A stretch of DNA of 64,000 nt from Flavobacterium daejeonense DSM 17708. GTDB lineage: Bacteria; Bacteroidota; Bacteroidia; Flavobacteriales; Flavobacteriaceae. The stretch is from positions 62,001 through 126,000 of the forward strand of contig NZ_AUDK01000013.1 in NCBI RefSeq assembly GCF_000425425.1. The letters are read 5' to 3'. Of this stretch, positions 7,227-15,131 are shown piece after piece. The notes beneath the pieces were generated by a model that was not told the origin of the DNA, did no database searches, and worked only from the letters and a program-made list of their open reading frames with translations. Made by a program: the position numbers and the translations under genes. The number at the start of each line of letters is the position of its first letter. Within the stretch, counting starts at the first letter, position 1.

Positions 7227-7991
7227 TTGAAGGTATATTTTTTAGGTACAGGCACTTCTCAGGGCATTCCGGTTATCGGTAGCGACCATCCTGTGTGCAA
7301 AAGTACAGACAGTAAAGACAAAAGACTACGGGTTTCGGTATTGATTCGTTGGGATGCTTATGCTTACGTAATTGATTGCGGTCCTGATTTCAGACAACAA
7401 ATGCTGACTTCCAACTGTCATAAAGTGGACGGAATTATTTTTACCCATGAACATGCCGATCATACCGCTGGTTTAGATGATATCCGACCGTTTAATTTTC
7501 GTCAGGGCGAAATGCCTATTTATGCGCATCAAAGGGTTTTGAAGGATATGAAAAACCGTTTTGGTTATGTTTTTGAAACGGTTAATAAATATCCGGGAGC
7601 TCCCTCGGTCAAAACGATTGAAATAGTCAATAATGCGCCTTTTGCTATTGGAGATAAAACGGCGATTCCGGTTAATGTGATGCATGGCGATTTGCAGGTT
7701 TTTGGGTATCGTATAGATGATTTTGCTTATTTGACGGATGTCAAAACCATTGAAGACGTTGAAATTGATAAATTGAAGAATTTGAAAGTTTTGGTCGTGA
7801 ATGCCTTACGTGAAGAACCGCATTTTTCTCATTTTAATTTGGAAGAAGCTTTGGCTTTTATCGCTTTAGTAAAACCGGAAAAGGCTTATTTGACACATAT
7901 TAGTCACATTATGGGCTTTCATGAAGAAGTACAACAAAAACTGCCGGAAAATGTTTTTCTGGCTTATGATAATTTAGAAATCACCCTGTAA
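7227..7991 (+). CDS. Metallo-beta-lactamase-fold metal-dependent hydrolase (PhnP-like)
   Basis: 254 residues. The metal-binding motif is 'FTHEHADHTAGLDDIRPFN' (HxHxDH), with further ligands in 'NVMHGD' and 'THISHIMG'. The N-terminal 'MKVYFLGTGTSQGIPVIG' is typical of the PhnP/RNase Z-like phosphodiesterase branch. The start is TTG: an in-frame stop lies at 7221-7223 and no ATG is available before strongly conserved residues. The next gene begins 10 bases after the stop, so the two form a pair. The substrate is not determinable; cyclic phosphodiesters are plausible by family. Confidence 0.88.
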   Translation: MKVYFLGTGTSQGIPVIGSDHPVCKSTDSKDKRLRVSVLIRWDAYAYVIDCGPDFRQQMLTSNCHKVDGIIFTHEHADHTAGLDDIRPFNFRQGEMPIYAHQRVLKDMKNRFGYVFETVNKYPGAPSVKTIEIVNNAPFAIGDKTAIPVNVMHGDLQVFGYRIDDFAYLTDVKTIEDVEIDKLKNLKVLVVNALREEPHFSHFNLEEALAFIALVKPEKAYLTHISHIMGFHEEVQQKLPENVFLAYDNLEITL

Positions 7992-8001
7992 TATTTAAAC
8001 A

Positions 8002-8502
8002 ATGAAAAGATCATTTTTACTCTATACCTTTATTTTATTGGTTTTAGTGAATGTTTTTACCTATTCTTTTTTGAGTAATGAAGTAAAATTTGAACAAGAA
8101 CGCTATCAAAGAACCACTAAAAGACTGAAAGATAGTTTGAATTCATTAACGAATAAATTGAATGACGCGAATTATTTTTCGTTAGAAAAAAATGAAAATG
8201 CCCAAAATTATTTTGATTCGGCTGTAGCCAATAAAACAATAGCTTATGAAAAGTTAATTCCGGGAGTAACGGAAAAATTAATGGATTATAATGCAAATTC
8301 TAAAGGGAATCCGTATGTAGGACAGGATCAGATAGGCGTAAATAAATTTGTGATTAACAAAGTAAAAGTATTGAATCATCGCTGGATTATTGCTGATTTT
8401 AGTGACGGAAATATGTGGGGAGAAGTGTTATTGAAATATTTTGTGAATGAGGACGAAAGTATTTCATTTGAAGTGATCCAGTCTTTGTTGTATGCGAAAT
8501 AA
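8002..8502 (+). CDS. Small membrane-anchored protein of unknown function
   Basis: 166 residues. One hydrophobic segment (about 5-25, 'FLLYTFILLVLVNVFTYSF') near the N-terminus is followed by a short heptad-rich coiled coil ('ERYQRTTKRLKDSLNSLTNKLND') and a compact C-terminal domain that begins 'YVGQDQIGVNKFVINKVKVL'. The likely topology is N-in with a periplasmic domain. It follows the metallo-hydrolase by 10 bases on the same strand and is presumably co-transcribed. I recognise it only as a conserved flavobacterial hypothetical. Confidence 0.75.
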   Translation: MKRSFLLYTFILLVLVNVFTYSFLSNEVKFEQERYQRTTKRLKDSLNSLTNKLNDANYFSLEKNENAQNYFDSAVANKTIAYEKLIPGVTEKLMDYNANSKGNPYVGQDQIGVNKFVINKVKVLNHRWIIADFSDGNMWGEVLLKYFVNEDESISFEVIQSLLYAK

Positions 8503-8511
8503 TTTTTAAAT

Positions 8512-8634
8512 ATATAAGTCGTCATATAAGTTTTCTAATAATCTAAATTGAAGTGTTTTTTCGATAAACTTATATATGCTAATTTGTAAGTATCAAAGGC
8601 GCTTTAAAAAAACAAGAGCTTATATGACTATATG
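8512..8634. repeat. Imperfect inverted repeat built on CATATAAG words
   Basis: ATATAAGTC-GT-CATATAAG at 8512-8530 is mirrored by CTTATATGACTATATG at 8619-8634, with another AAACTTATATATG copy at about 8566-8578. Such ATATAAG/CTTATAT words recur in Flavobacterium intergenic DNA as I recall. It may be the edge of a lost element. Confidence 0.45.
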
Positions 8635-8679
8635 TTAAAAAAAAATAAAATGGTTCGCGCAGATTATTTACTGTAATAA

Positions 8680-8863
8680 GAAGGCTTTGCCATAATATGT
8701 TATAATTATAAGGATGATAAAATTCCCAACTCTACAATTCGCTGGAATCGTTTTTTTTGCCATTTAAAAGGAAATCTAAATATTCACAGAGGTTTAAAGT
8801 CTAGCAAACAGAAAGAACTTTCTTAAATGGTATCTGTATTATAAAAACCAAAATTTGAATTAG
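8680..8863 (+). pseudogene. Remnant of a DDE transposase C-terminus
   Basis: One frame (8680-about 8805) reads 'DDKIPNSTIRWNRFFCHLKG' followed by 'NLNIHRGLKS'. After a frameshift near 8805 it continues from 8807 as 'NRKNFLKWYLYYKNQNLN' to a TAG at 8861-8863. The combined pattern (PNxT, W/F-F-xHLKGxLNIHRGL, then NRKxFxKWYLYxKNQ) matches the 3' end of a DDE transposase type I recall from Bacteroidota. There is no start, no upstream domain and a frame break, so it is a dead fragment. Confidence 0.5.
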
Positions 8864-8903
8864 GTTTTTTAGCTATTAGGTACACTAAAAAATGTATAAA
8901 AAA

Positions 8904-8930
8904 GGGCAGAATAAACTGCCCTCATTTTTT
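8904..8930. terminator. Bidirectional terminator
   Basis: GGGCAG (8904-8909) pairs with CTGCCC (8916-8921), flanked by A-rich DNA on the left and T6 on the right. It could serve the upstream plus-strand unit and ilvE on the minus strand. Confidence 0.7.
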
Positions 8931-9082
8931 GTGTGTACATCAAATTTATTGCTGATTGGTTGCTCCTCAGTAGAGTCAATTTCCTCTTCGATTTGATTTT
9001 GAAAATAATCAATCTAAAATAAAATTCTCCCCACTATTTTTGACCGCATTACTTTTTTTTTATTAAGTTGAAAATGCAGCAA

Positions 9083-10150
9083 TTACATTTTTACTGTCCA
9101 GCCAAATGTGTCTTCGGCTAATTTATGTTGGATATTTGTTAGCTTTTCTTTTAATTGTAAAGCAACTGAATCTTCAATTTTTGGTAATTCAAAATATTCT
9201 TCTTTGTAAGCAAATCCTTTTATAGGGCTTACTACAGCAGCAGTTCCGGCTCCAAAAATTTCTTTCAAATTTCCGTTTTTAATGCCTTCGATTAATTCAG
9301 AAACCAATACAGGTCTTTCTTCGATTGCAATTCCTTCTCTTTTTGCCATGTCGATAAGACTTTTTCTGGTTACACCATCTAAAATTCTTTCGCTGGTTGG
9401 CGCTGTTACTAAAGTGTCATTAAATCTAAAGAACACATTCATCGTTCCGGCTTCTTCAAGTTTAGTATGCGTAGCATCGTCAGTCCAGATGATTTGTTGG
9501 AATCCTTCTTTATTCGCTAAACTTGTAGGGTAGAATTGTCCGGCATAATTTCCGGCAGTTTTAGCGGCACCAATACCACCATTAGCAGCTCTACTGTAAT
9601 GCTCAGCGATAAGAACTTTTACTTCACCTGAATAATAAGCTTTTGCAGGCGATAAAATAATCATGAATTTGTATTCATTAGAAGGATTGGCAACTACACC
9701 AAAACCGGTTGCAATCATAAACGGTCTGATATAAAGGCTGTTTCCTAAACCTTTTTTAATCCAGGCTTCGTCTAATTTTAATAATTGACTGAGTCCTTCC
9801 ATGAATAAAGATTCAGGAATTTCAGGCATTGCCATTCTAACAGCAGAACTGTTAAAACGTTTGATATTTTCATCCGGTCTGAATAACCAAATGTCATTAT
9901 TGTCATCTTTATAGGCTTTCATTCCTTCAAAAATAGCTTGACCGTAGTGGAAAACTCTTGAAGAAGGATCCATCATAAATGGAGCGTAAGGTTTAATAGT
10001 AGGGTTTTGCCATTCTCCGTTTTTAAAATCGCATTCAAATAAGTGATCGGTAAAAACAGAACCAAAATTTAAATTTTCAAAATCTACTTCGTTAATTTTT
10101 GTATTAGGTGCTTTTATAATTTCAATTTTGTTGGCTTGAGCTGTACTCAT
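9083..10150 (-). CDS. ilvE: Branched-chain amino acid aminotransferase
   Basis: 355 residues, the length of type II BCATs. It interconverts leucine, isoleucine and valine with their 2-oxo acids using PLP in the cytoplasm. The fold-type IV signature is clear: 'FHYGQAIFEGMKAYK' near residue 65, the PLP lysine in 'AAKTAGNYAG', and the phosphate-binding 'FGAGTAAVVSPI' near the C-terminus. A frame extending to 10237 is open, but the ATG at 10150 ('MSTAQANKIEII') is chosen because a TAnnTTTG element at 10235-10242 would place the transcript start inside that extension. It is divergent from mnmD. Confidence 0.93.
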   Translation of the reverse strand: MSTAQANKIEIIKAPNTKINEVDFENLNFGSVFTDHLFECDFKNGEWQNPTIKPYAPFMMDPSSRVFHYGQAIFEGMKAYKDDNNDIWLFRPDENIKRFNSSAVRMAMPEIPESLFMEGLSQLLKLDEAWIKKGLGNSLYIRPFMIATGFGVVANPSNEYKFMIILSPAKAYYSGEVKVLIAEHYSRAANGGIGAAKTAGNYAGQFYPTSLANKEGFQQIIWTDDATHTKLEEAGTMNVFFRFNDTLVTAPTSERILDGVTRKSLIDMAKREGIAIEERPVLVSELIEGIKNGNLKEIFGAGTAAVVSPIKGFAYKEEYFELPKIEDSVALQLKEKLTNIQHKLAEDTFGWTVKM

Positions 10151-10234
10151 AATAATAAGTTTTTTGTTTTTTGAATAAATAATTAAGCTTAAGTATAAAA
10201 ATCTGTTATATGATAAACTAAACTTTGTTTTATG

Positions 10235-10242
10235 CAAAATTA
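10235..10242 (-). promoter_or_regulatory. -7 element of ilvE
   Basis: TAATTTTG on the minus strand, an exact match, with a leader of about 78 bases. It decides the ilvE start in favour of 10150. Confidence 0.45.
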
Positions 10243-10378
10243 AATAAAAATGAGTGAAAAGCTTGCTATAACTTTAATAATTGTTGCTAATGAATAAGAT
10301 TTCTGTAATGTTCAAAAAAAAAGAAAAAAATAATAATTTTTTATATGAAATATGCAATAAATCAATCTTTTTTGAGGT

Positions 10379-10406
10379 TTTGTATTTGCTTTTTTGAGTA
10401 ATTTTG
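10379..10406 (+). promoter_or_regulatory. Candidate promoter of mnmD
   Basis: TTTG at 10379-10382 and TAATTTTG at 10399-10406, spaced 16 bases, slightly shorter than the usual 17-23. The TTG start codon follows 33 bases on. Confidence 0.4.
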
Positions 10407-10439
10407 GGGTGCAATTTGCTAAAATATTAAAATAATAAG

Positions 10440-11099
10440 TTGAAAAGAGAAGTAATAAAGACTCAGGACGGCTCGACAACCATTCATTTGGAAGAATGGA
10501 ATGAGAGTTATCATTCTAAGCACGGAGCCATTCAGGAAGCTAAGCATGTTTTTATAAAAAACGGATTGGCGTTATTTGCAGGGCAAAAAGTCGCTATTTT
10601 AGAAATAGGTTTTGGTACCGGATTAAATGCCTTTATTAGTTTTTTGGAAGCGCAAAAAATGAATCAGAGTGTTGATTACGTTGGAGTTGAGGCTTATCCT
10701 GTGGCTGCAAAGGAAATTTTAGAAATGAATTATGTAGTCGAATTGGAAGCTGAAGAGCAACAGCAGGTTTTTGAGAAAATGCACGAATCCAATTGGAATG
10801 AGAAAGTAAAATTGAGCGATAATTTTACGATAGTGAAAAGACAGCAATTTTTTCAGGATATTGATGATGTGGCGCAGTTTGATCTGATTTATTTTGATGC
10901 TTTTGGTTACAGAGTCCAGCCGGAATTATGGAGTACTTTAATATTTAAGAAAATGTATGATGCTCTAAAAGGAAATGGGGTTTTAGTCACTTATGCTGCA
11001 AGGGGAGTAGTTAAAAGAAGTATGATTGAGGTTGGGTTTAAAGTTGAGAAGTTAGAAGGTCCTCCGGGAAAAAGAGAAATGTTCAGAGCTTTTAAGTAA
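10440..11099 (+). CDS. mnmD: tRNA 5-methylaminomethyl-2-thiouridine methyltransferase, stand-alone MnmD type
   Basis: 219 residues corresponding to the methyltransferase half of MnmC (DUF752), without the FAD oxidase half. It would methylate nm5s2U34 in the tRNA wobble position. The SAM-binding loop is 'AILEIGFGTGLNAFISFLEA' near residue 50, and the family motif appears as 'LIYFDAFGYRVQPELWS'. The start is TTG: a TAA at 10428-10430 closes the frame upstream and no ATG precedes conserved sequence. Pairing with ilvE is common in the phylum from memory. Confidence 0.88.
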   Translation: MKREVIKTQDGSTTIHLEEWNESYHSKHGAIQEAKHVFIKNGLALFAGQKVAILEIGFGTGLNAFISFLEAQKMNQSVDYVGVEAYPVAAKEILEMNYVVELEAEEQQQVFEKMHESNWNEKVKLSDNFTIVKRQQFFQDIDDVAQFDLIYFDAFGYRVQPELWSTLIFKKMYDALKGNGVLVTYAARGVVKRSMIEVGFKVEKLEGPPGKREMFRAFK

Positions 11100-11241
11100 A
11101 AAATATTTTTATGAAAATTTTAGATTAAATTGTTTGTAATAATGTTGATAAATTATCGTTTAAGATATAAAATGTATTTTTAAAATTTATAATTTTACAT
11201 AGCCTTAAAATTTTGTTTAACCTTAAAATTGTTGATCTATT

Positions 11242-11439
11242 ATGTCAAAAGTCATGTTTGATTATACAAAATCGATATTAGAAAGAGTAAGTTTTGATTT
11301 AGTCCTTTTTAGTAAAGAATTAGAAAAAGCTGTAAAAACCCTTCTGCCATACGAATTAGAGCAGTTAAAAGAGTGGCTAGTATCTTTTATAATAGAGAAA
11401 CCAGAGTTGAAACCGTCATTAATGATAGTGAATATTTAA
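11242..11439 (+). CDS. Small conserved flavobacterial protein (65 residues), paralogue 1
   Basis: The frame begins 'MSKVMFDYTKSILERVSFD' and ends 'EKPELKPSLMIVNI'. It is mostly helical by composition, with alternating charged and hydrophobic residues and no membrane segment. The next plus-strand ORF (11663-11863) is a clear paralogue sharing 'DYTKSILERVSF', 'LLP.E.E.L..WL' and 'EKPEL'. The two have separate terminators, so they are two transcription units. Function unknown; conservation across the pair shows that it is a real gene. Confidence 0.75.
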   Translation: MSKVMFDYTKSILERVSFDLVLFSKELEKAVKTLLPYELEQLKEWLVSFIIEKPELKPSLMIVNI

Positions 11440-11441
11440 AG

Positions 11442-11469
11442 AAAAAGGAATCGTAACAGATTCCTTTTT
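11442..11469 (+). terminator. Terminator of paralogue 1
   Basis: AAAAAGGAATC (11442-11452) pairs with GATTCCTTTTT (11459-11469), ending in a T run. Confidence 0.8.
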
Positions 11470-11662
11470 TTATGTCTTAATGTTGCGTTTTTATTTTGGA
11501 CAGTGCCTTTTTTTTTTAAGATTAAAGCAGGTTAAATTTTTCTAAATGTTTTAATGTATTGCCGGTATTTTTAGGTGTTTTTTAACGCTTTCAGTCTAGT
11601 GGCTTATCGTTACTTTTTAGTAAATTACATTACTTAATTAGATAACTTTAAACCCCTATATT

Positions 11663-11863
11663 ATGTCTAGATTAATATATGATTATACCAAATCAATACT
11701 GGAGAGAGTAAGTTTTGCCCCTGATTTATTTGTAAAAGAACTTAAAAAAGCCGTTAGGAATTTATTGCCTCACGAGATGGAACACCTGAGGAATTGGCTT
11801 TTGTATTACACTAAAGAAAAGCCTGAATTACAACATTGTCTTATCTTAGTGGAAAGAAATTAA
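11663..11863 (+). CDS. Small conserved flavobacterial protein (66 residues), paralogue 2
   Basis: The frame begins 'MSRLIYDYTKSILERVSFA' and ends 'PELQHCLILVERN'. Roughly half the residues match the 65-residue neighbour. Duplicated small genes of this type near each other suggest regulated, possibly stress-related expression, but that is inference. It is followed at once by a hairpin shared with the convergent oxyR gene. A near-match to the -7 element (TAACTTTA, about 11642-11649) precedes it. Confidence 0.75.
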   Translation: MSRLIYDYTKSILERVSFAPDLFVKELKKAVRNLLPHEMEHLRNWLLYYTKEKPELQHCLILVERN

Positions 11864-11873
11864 TTAAAAAGTG

Positions 11874-11906
11874 GAGTCAGATTATTGAAATCTGACTCTA
11901 TTTTTT
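11874..11906. terminator. Bidirectional terminator between paralogue 2 and oxyR
   Basis: GAGTCAGATT (11874-11883) pairs with AATCTGACTC (11889-11898), followed by a T run to 11908. The right arm reaches the oxyR stop codon. Confidence 0.8.
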
Positions 11907-12839
11907 TTGAAGCGGACTAATGATTTGTACATTTTGAAAAACAATAGCGCCTTTAATTACTCCGGCAATAGTACTTCGTAAGGCTTCAATAATTTGAATT
12001 TTTAATTCACTTTTTGGAAAAATTAAACTCACTTCTCTAGCTGGTTTGGGTTCTACAAAATGACGAAGTTTAAGTTTGTCTGATTCTTTTAAATCCAAAG
12101 TATGCAAATAAGGCAAAAGAGTGGTTCCTAAACCTTCGTCGGCCAGTTTTATTAAGGTTTCAAAACTTCCGCTTTCTATTTGGAAAGCACTTCCTTCATT
12201 TTTGGAACTGTTTTTACAAAGATTTAAAATTCCGTCTCTAAAACAGTGACCATCCTGTAAAAGTAAAATTTCATCAATATTTAAATCCTCTATTTCTATT
12301 TCCTTTTTTTGGAAATTATAATGACTTTCCGGAATATAAGCAACAAAGGGTTCGAAGTATAAAACAATTTCTTTAATTTTTTCCTCTAACAAAGGTGTAG
12401 CAGCAATGGCAGCGTCCAAGTGTCCGTTGTTGAGTTTGGTAATAATTTCCTCGGTGTTTAATTCTTCGATGATGAGTTTTACTTTCGGATGTTTTTTGAT
12501 AAAATTATTCAAAAACATAGGTAATAAAGTAGGCATAATCGTTGGGATTATTCCCAGTCTGAATTCGCCTCCGATGTATCCTTTTTGTTGTTCAACAATA
12601 TCCTGAATTCGGTCGGCTTCGTTAACAATGTTTTTGGCCTGAGAGACAATTTTTTGACCTATATCAGTTAGCTGAATGGGTTTTTTAGTTCGATCAAAAA
12701 TTTGAATGTTTAATTCGTCTTCAATTTTTTGAATCTGCATACTCAATGTTGGTTGAGTAACGAAACATTTTTCGGCAGCTAAAGTGAAATTTTTATGTTC
12801 GGCAACAGCTAAAACATATTTAAGTTGTGTGATGGTCAT
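11898..12839 (-). CDS. oxyR: OxyR-type LysR transcriptional regulator (peroxide sensor)
   Basis: 313 residues. An N-terminal winged helix ('NFTLAAEKCFVTQPTLSMQI', residues 17-36) is followed by a LysR effector domain. The redox pair is present at C199 and C208 in 'LLQDGHCFRDGILNLCKN', aligned in number and spacing with the two cysteines of E. coli OxyR, and 'ADEGLGTTLLPYL' matches the OxyR C-terminal loop. It would activate peroxide-defence genes on disulphide formation. katG is in the window 16 kb away and bcp 9 kb away, both plausible targets. A third N-terminal cysteine, C25, is noted. Confidence 0.92.
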   Translation of the reverse strand: MTITQLKYVLAVAEHKNFTLAAEKCFVTQPTLSMQIQKIEDELNIQIFDRTKKPIQLTDIGQKIVSQAKNIVNEADRIQDIVEQQKGYIGGEFRLGIIPTIMPTLLPMFLNNFIKKHPKVKLIIEELNTEEIITKLNNGHLDAAIAATPLLEEKIKEIVLYFEPFVAYIPESHYNFQKKEIEIEDLNIDEILLLQDGHCFRDGILNLCKNSSKNEGSAFQIESGSFETLIKLADEGLGTTLLPYLHTLDLKESDKLKLRHFVEPKPAREVSLIFPKSELKIQIIEALRSTIAGVIKGAIVFQNVQIISPLQKK

Positions 12840-12858
12840 AAAATAGATGATTTTGATA

Positions 12859-12866
12859 CAAATATA
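12859..12866 (-). promoter_or_regulatory. -7 element of oxyR
   Basis: TATATTTG on the minus strand, an exact match. The start site would be about 13 bases before the ATG. Confidence 0.5.
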
Positions 12867-12889
12867 AAAACAATCAATTTAATTTATAG

Positions 12890-13023
12890 TGGTTTTTGAT
12901 CTTTTTAGAAATAAATTTGAAAAACCATCTGGATGATGCGTGCCTGGCTGAAAGAATAGCCGTTAAGGAATATGCGGGTAAATTATTGAAGCAGTTAGAT
13001 AAAAAATATTTATTTAACTGCTT
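12890..13023 (+). pseudogene. Possible gene relic ending in a hairpin
   Basis: An open frame (from a stop at 12887) encodes 'NHLDDACLAERIAVKEYAGK' then 'LLKQLDKK', with codon use more gene-like than the surroundings, and it runs directly into a strong hairpin (12989-12997 with 13015-13023, then a T-rich tract). It looks like the tail of a degraded gene with its terminator. I do not recognise the family. Confidence 0.3.
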
Positions 13024-13064
13024 TTTTTATTTTTTGTTGATTGTTTTTTGTTAATTTTATTATT

Positions 13065-13349
13065 ATGAAAATAATCGCTCGCTTTTTTTTAATTCTTTTT
13101 ATAGGTTTTCTGGCAACTCCTACGATTGTAAAGTTGATAGAAAAATCTGCTGACACGTCTATATTTTTTAGTGTTTCGGAAGAAGAGCAGGTAAAAAAAG
13201 AAGTTAAGAATCTGGTTTATTTTGTGGCTTCTCCGGCTACTTTTGAATTTAAAGAGTCTATAAAAAGAACTTTAATTCATTTCGAAAACCAGTCTAAACA
13301 TGACAATGTTTCTAAAAAAATAGTGTCGCCTCCGCCCGATTTGGCATAA
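13065..13349 (+). CDS. Small secreted or membrane-anchored protein ending in PPP, upstream of SulP
   Basis: 94 residues, counted from the ATG at 13065, because the earlier codons encode a non-signal extension. The hydrophobic segment (about 3-22, 'IIARFFLILFIGFLATPTIV') is a signal peptide or anchor; a charged domain ('SEEEQVKKEVKNLV') follows and the protein ends 'IVSPPPDLA'. It lies 81 bases before the SulP transporter on the same strand and is probably co-transcribed. A short protein with a similar layout and a C-terminal 'PPPQ' precedes the secretion operon at 59.5 kb. Function unknown. Confidence 0.7.
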   Translation: MKIIARFFLILFIGFLATPTIVKLIEKSADTSIFFSVSEEEQVKKEVKNLVYFVASPATFEFKESIKRTLIHFENQSKHDNVSKKIVSPPPDLA

Positions 13350-13430
13350 TACATTTTAGTTGAGATTTGAGTAGTTTTTGATAGTGTTTAAAATGCTGTC
13401 AGGATTTAGGTATCATTTAATAATTGTATT

Positions 13431-15068
13431 ATGACAAGAAAAATTAATCTTTTTGCCAACCTTAAATCGGATTTTGCGTCTGGTTTAGTGGTTTTTTTGG
13501 TGGCTTTGCCTTTGTGTTTAGGAATTGCAATGGCTTCGGGTGCACCTTTGTTTTCTGGAATTATTACGGGTATTGTAGGAGGAATAATTGTCGGATATTT
13601 GAGCCAGTCTCATATTAGTGTTACGGGACCTGCAGCAGGATTAACAGCTATTGTTTTAACAGCTATTTCTGATTTAGGAGCTTTTGATGTTTTTTTGTCG
13701 GCAGTTTTAATAGCTGGTATTTTCCAGTTACTTTTAGGCTTTTTAAAAGCAGGAAGTATCTCTAATTATTTTCCAACCAATGTTATTGAAGGAATGCTTG
13801 CCGGAATTGGGATCATTATTATTCTTAAACAATTGCCGCATGCCTTTGGGTATGATGCCGATTTTGAAGGAGATCAGACTTTTTTTCAAATTGATGGCAA
13901 TAATACTTTTTCTTCTTTGGTTAAGATGTTGAATTATTTTCAGCCTGGTGCTATCATCGTAACTTTGGTTTCTTTGGTAATTCTTATTTCTTGGGAAAGA
14001 GTCTCTTTTTTGAAAAAAATTAAATTAATTCCCGGAGCTTTGATTGCTGTAATTTCGGGAATTATAATTAATGAAATTTTTATTACTACCGGAAGTTCAC
14101 TGGCTATTGCACAAAGTCATTTGGTTTCCTTACCTGTGCCTACTTCTGTCGATGATTTTAAAGCAATAATTGTAACGCCTGATTTTTCAGGATTTACCAA
14201 TCCTAAAGTCTGGACAATCGGTTTGACGATTGCTATTGTGGCTTCGATTGAAACCTTGTTGTGTATTGAAGCTTCGGACAGACTGGATCCTCAAAAAAGA
14301 TATACAAATACGAATGTGGAGTTAAAAGCACAGGGAATTGGAAATATAATCAGTTCTTTGATTGGTGGTTTGCCGATGACTTCTGTGGTGGTACGTTCAT
14401 CGGCTAATGTTAATGCGGGAGCTAAATCTAAAATGTCCACCATTATTCATGGTTTTATGTTATTGCTAAGTGTACTGATTATTCCGGTGATTTTAAATAA
14501 AATTCCACTCGCTACACTGGCTACAATTTTGATTTTAATTGGTTATAAATTAGCCAGTCCTGCTAAGATTCGACACTTTTTAGTAAAGGGTAAGTATCAG
14601 TATATTCCTTTTATTGCAACTATGGTGGCTGTTGTGGTAACCGATTTATTAAAAGGAGTAGCGCTAGGGATTATTATCAGTATTATTTTTGTTTTGAGAG
14701 GAAATTTAAAAAGAGCTTACACCTTTAAAAAAGAAGAATATGTGGATGGAGATATTATTCATATCGATTTGGCACAGGAAGTTTCGTTTTTAAATAAAGC
14801 GGCTATTAAGAGTACATTAAAAGCTATTCCGGAAAATTCAAAAGTGATTATTAGTGCTCATGATACCGTTTATATTGCTCATGATATTTTGGATTTAATT
14901 AAAGAATTTAAAACAACGCGGGCGGTTGATGAAAATATTAAAGTAAAACTGAAAGGTTTTAAAGAGGCTTATCAGTTGGAAAATACTGCCGAAGTTCCAA
15001 ACCATGTTTCCATTGAGCATTATTATGATGTGGCTAAAAGAAGAATGGTTCAAAAGGAAATTTTTTAA
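13431..15068 (+). CDS. SulP-family anion transporter (probable bicarbonate or sulfate carrier)
   Basis: 545 residues with about 11-12 membrane segments over residues 10-420. The signature 'LVVFLVALPLCLGIAMASGAP' near the N-terminus is characteristic of SulP, as is 'NVNAGAKSKMSTIIHG' near residue 325. The C-terminal STAS domain (about 430-540) is weak and diverged. A beta-carbonic anhydrase gene follows after 63 bases. SulP proteins adjacent to or fused with carbonic anhydrases are proposed bicarbonate transporters, so bicarbonate is the best-guess substrate, by context. Confidence 0.9.
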   Translation: MTRKINLFANLKSDFASGLVVFLVALPLCLGIAMASGAPLFSGIITGIVGGIIVGYLSQSHISVTGPAAGLTAIVLTAISDLGAFDVFLSAVLIAGIFQLLLGFLKAGSISNYFPTNVIEGMLAGIGIIIILKQLPHAFGYDADFEGDQTFFQIDGNNTFSSLVKMLNYFQPGAIIVTLVSLVILISWERVSFLKKIKLIPGALIAVISGIIINEIFITTGSSLAIAQSHLVSLPVPTSVDDFKAIIVTPDFSGFTNPKVWTIGLTIAIVASIETLLCIEASDRLDPQKRYTNTNVELKAQGIGNIISSLIGGLPMTSVVVRSSANVNAGAKSKMSTIIHGFMLLLSVLIIPVILNKIPLATLATILILIGYKLASPAKIRHFLVKGKYQYIPFIATMVAVVVTDLLKGVALGIIISIIFVLRGNLKRAYTFKKEEYVDGDIIHIDLAQEVSFLNKAAIKSTLKAIPENSKVIISAHDTVYIAHDILDLIKEFKTTRAVDENIKVKLKGFKEAYQLENTAEVPNHVSIEHYYDVAKRRMVQKEIF

Positions 15069-15131
15069 AAATTGTAATTTGTCAAAAGAAGTAACAAAAG
15101 TTTAAATCAGTTAATTAGAAAATAAAATACG

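Larger units (their letters stand above)
8503..9082. other. 580-base non-coding stretch with repeat words, a transposase relic and a terminator
   Basis: It holds an imperfect inverted repeat (8512-8634), a decayed transposase 3' end (8680-8863) and a bidirectional hairpin (8904-8930). Nothing else is recognisable. Confidence 0.6.

Noticed and set aside
10151..10237. N-terminal extension of IlvE to 10237
   Set aside because: The TAnnTTTG box at 10235-10242 would lie at its start codon; the ATG at 10150 begins the conserved protein.
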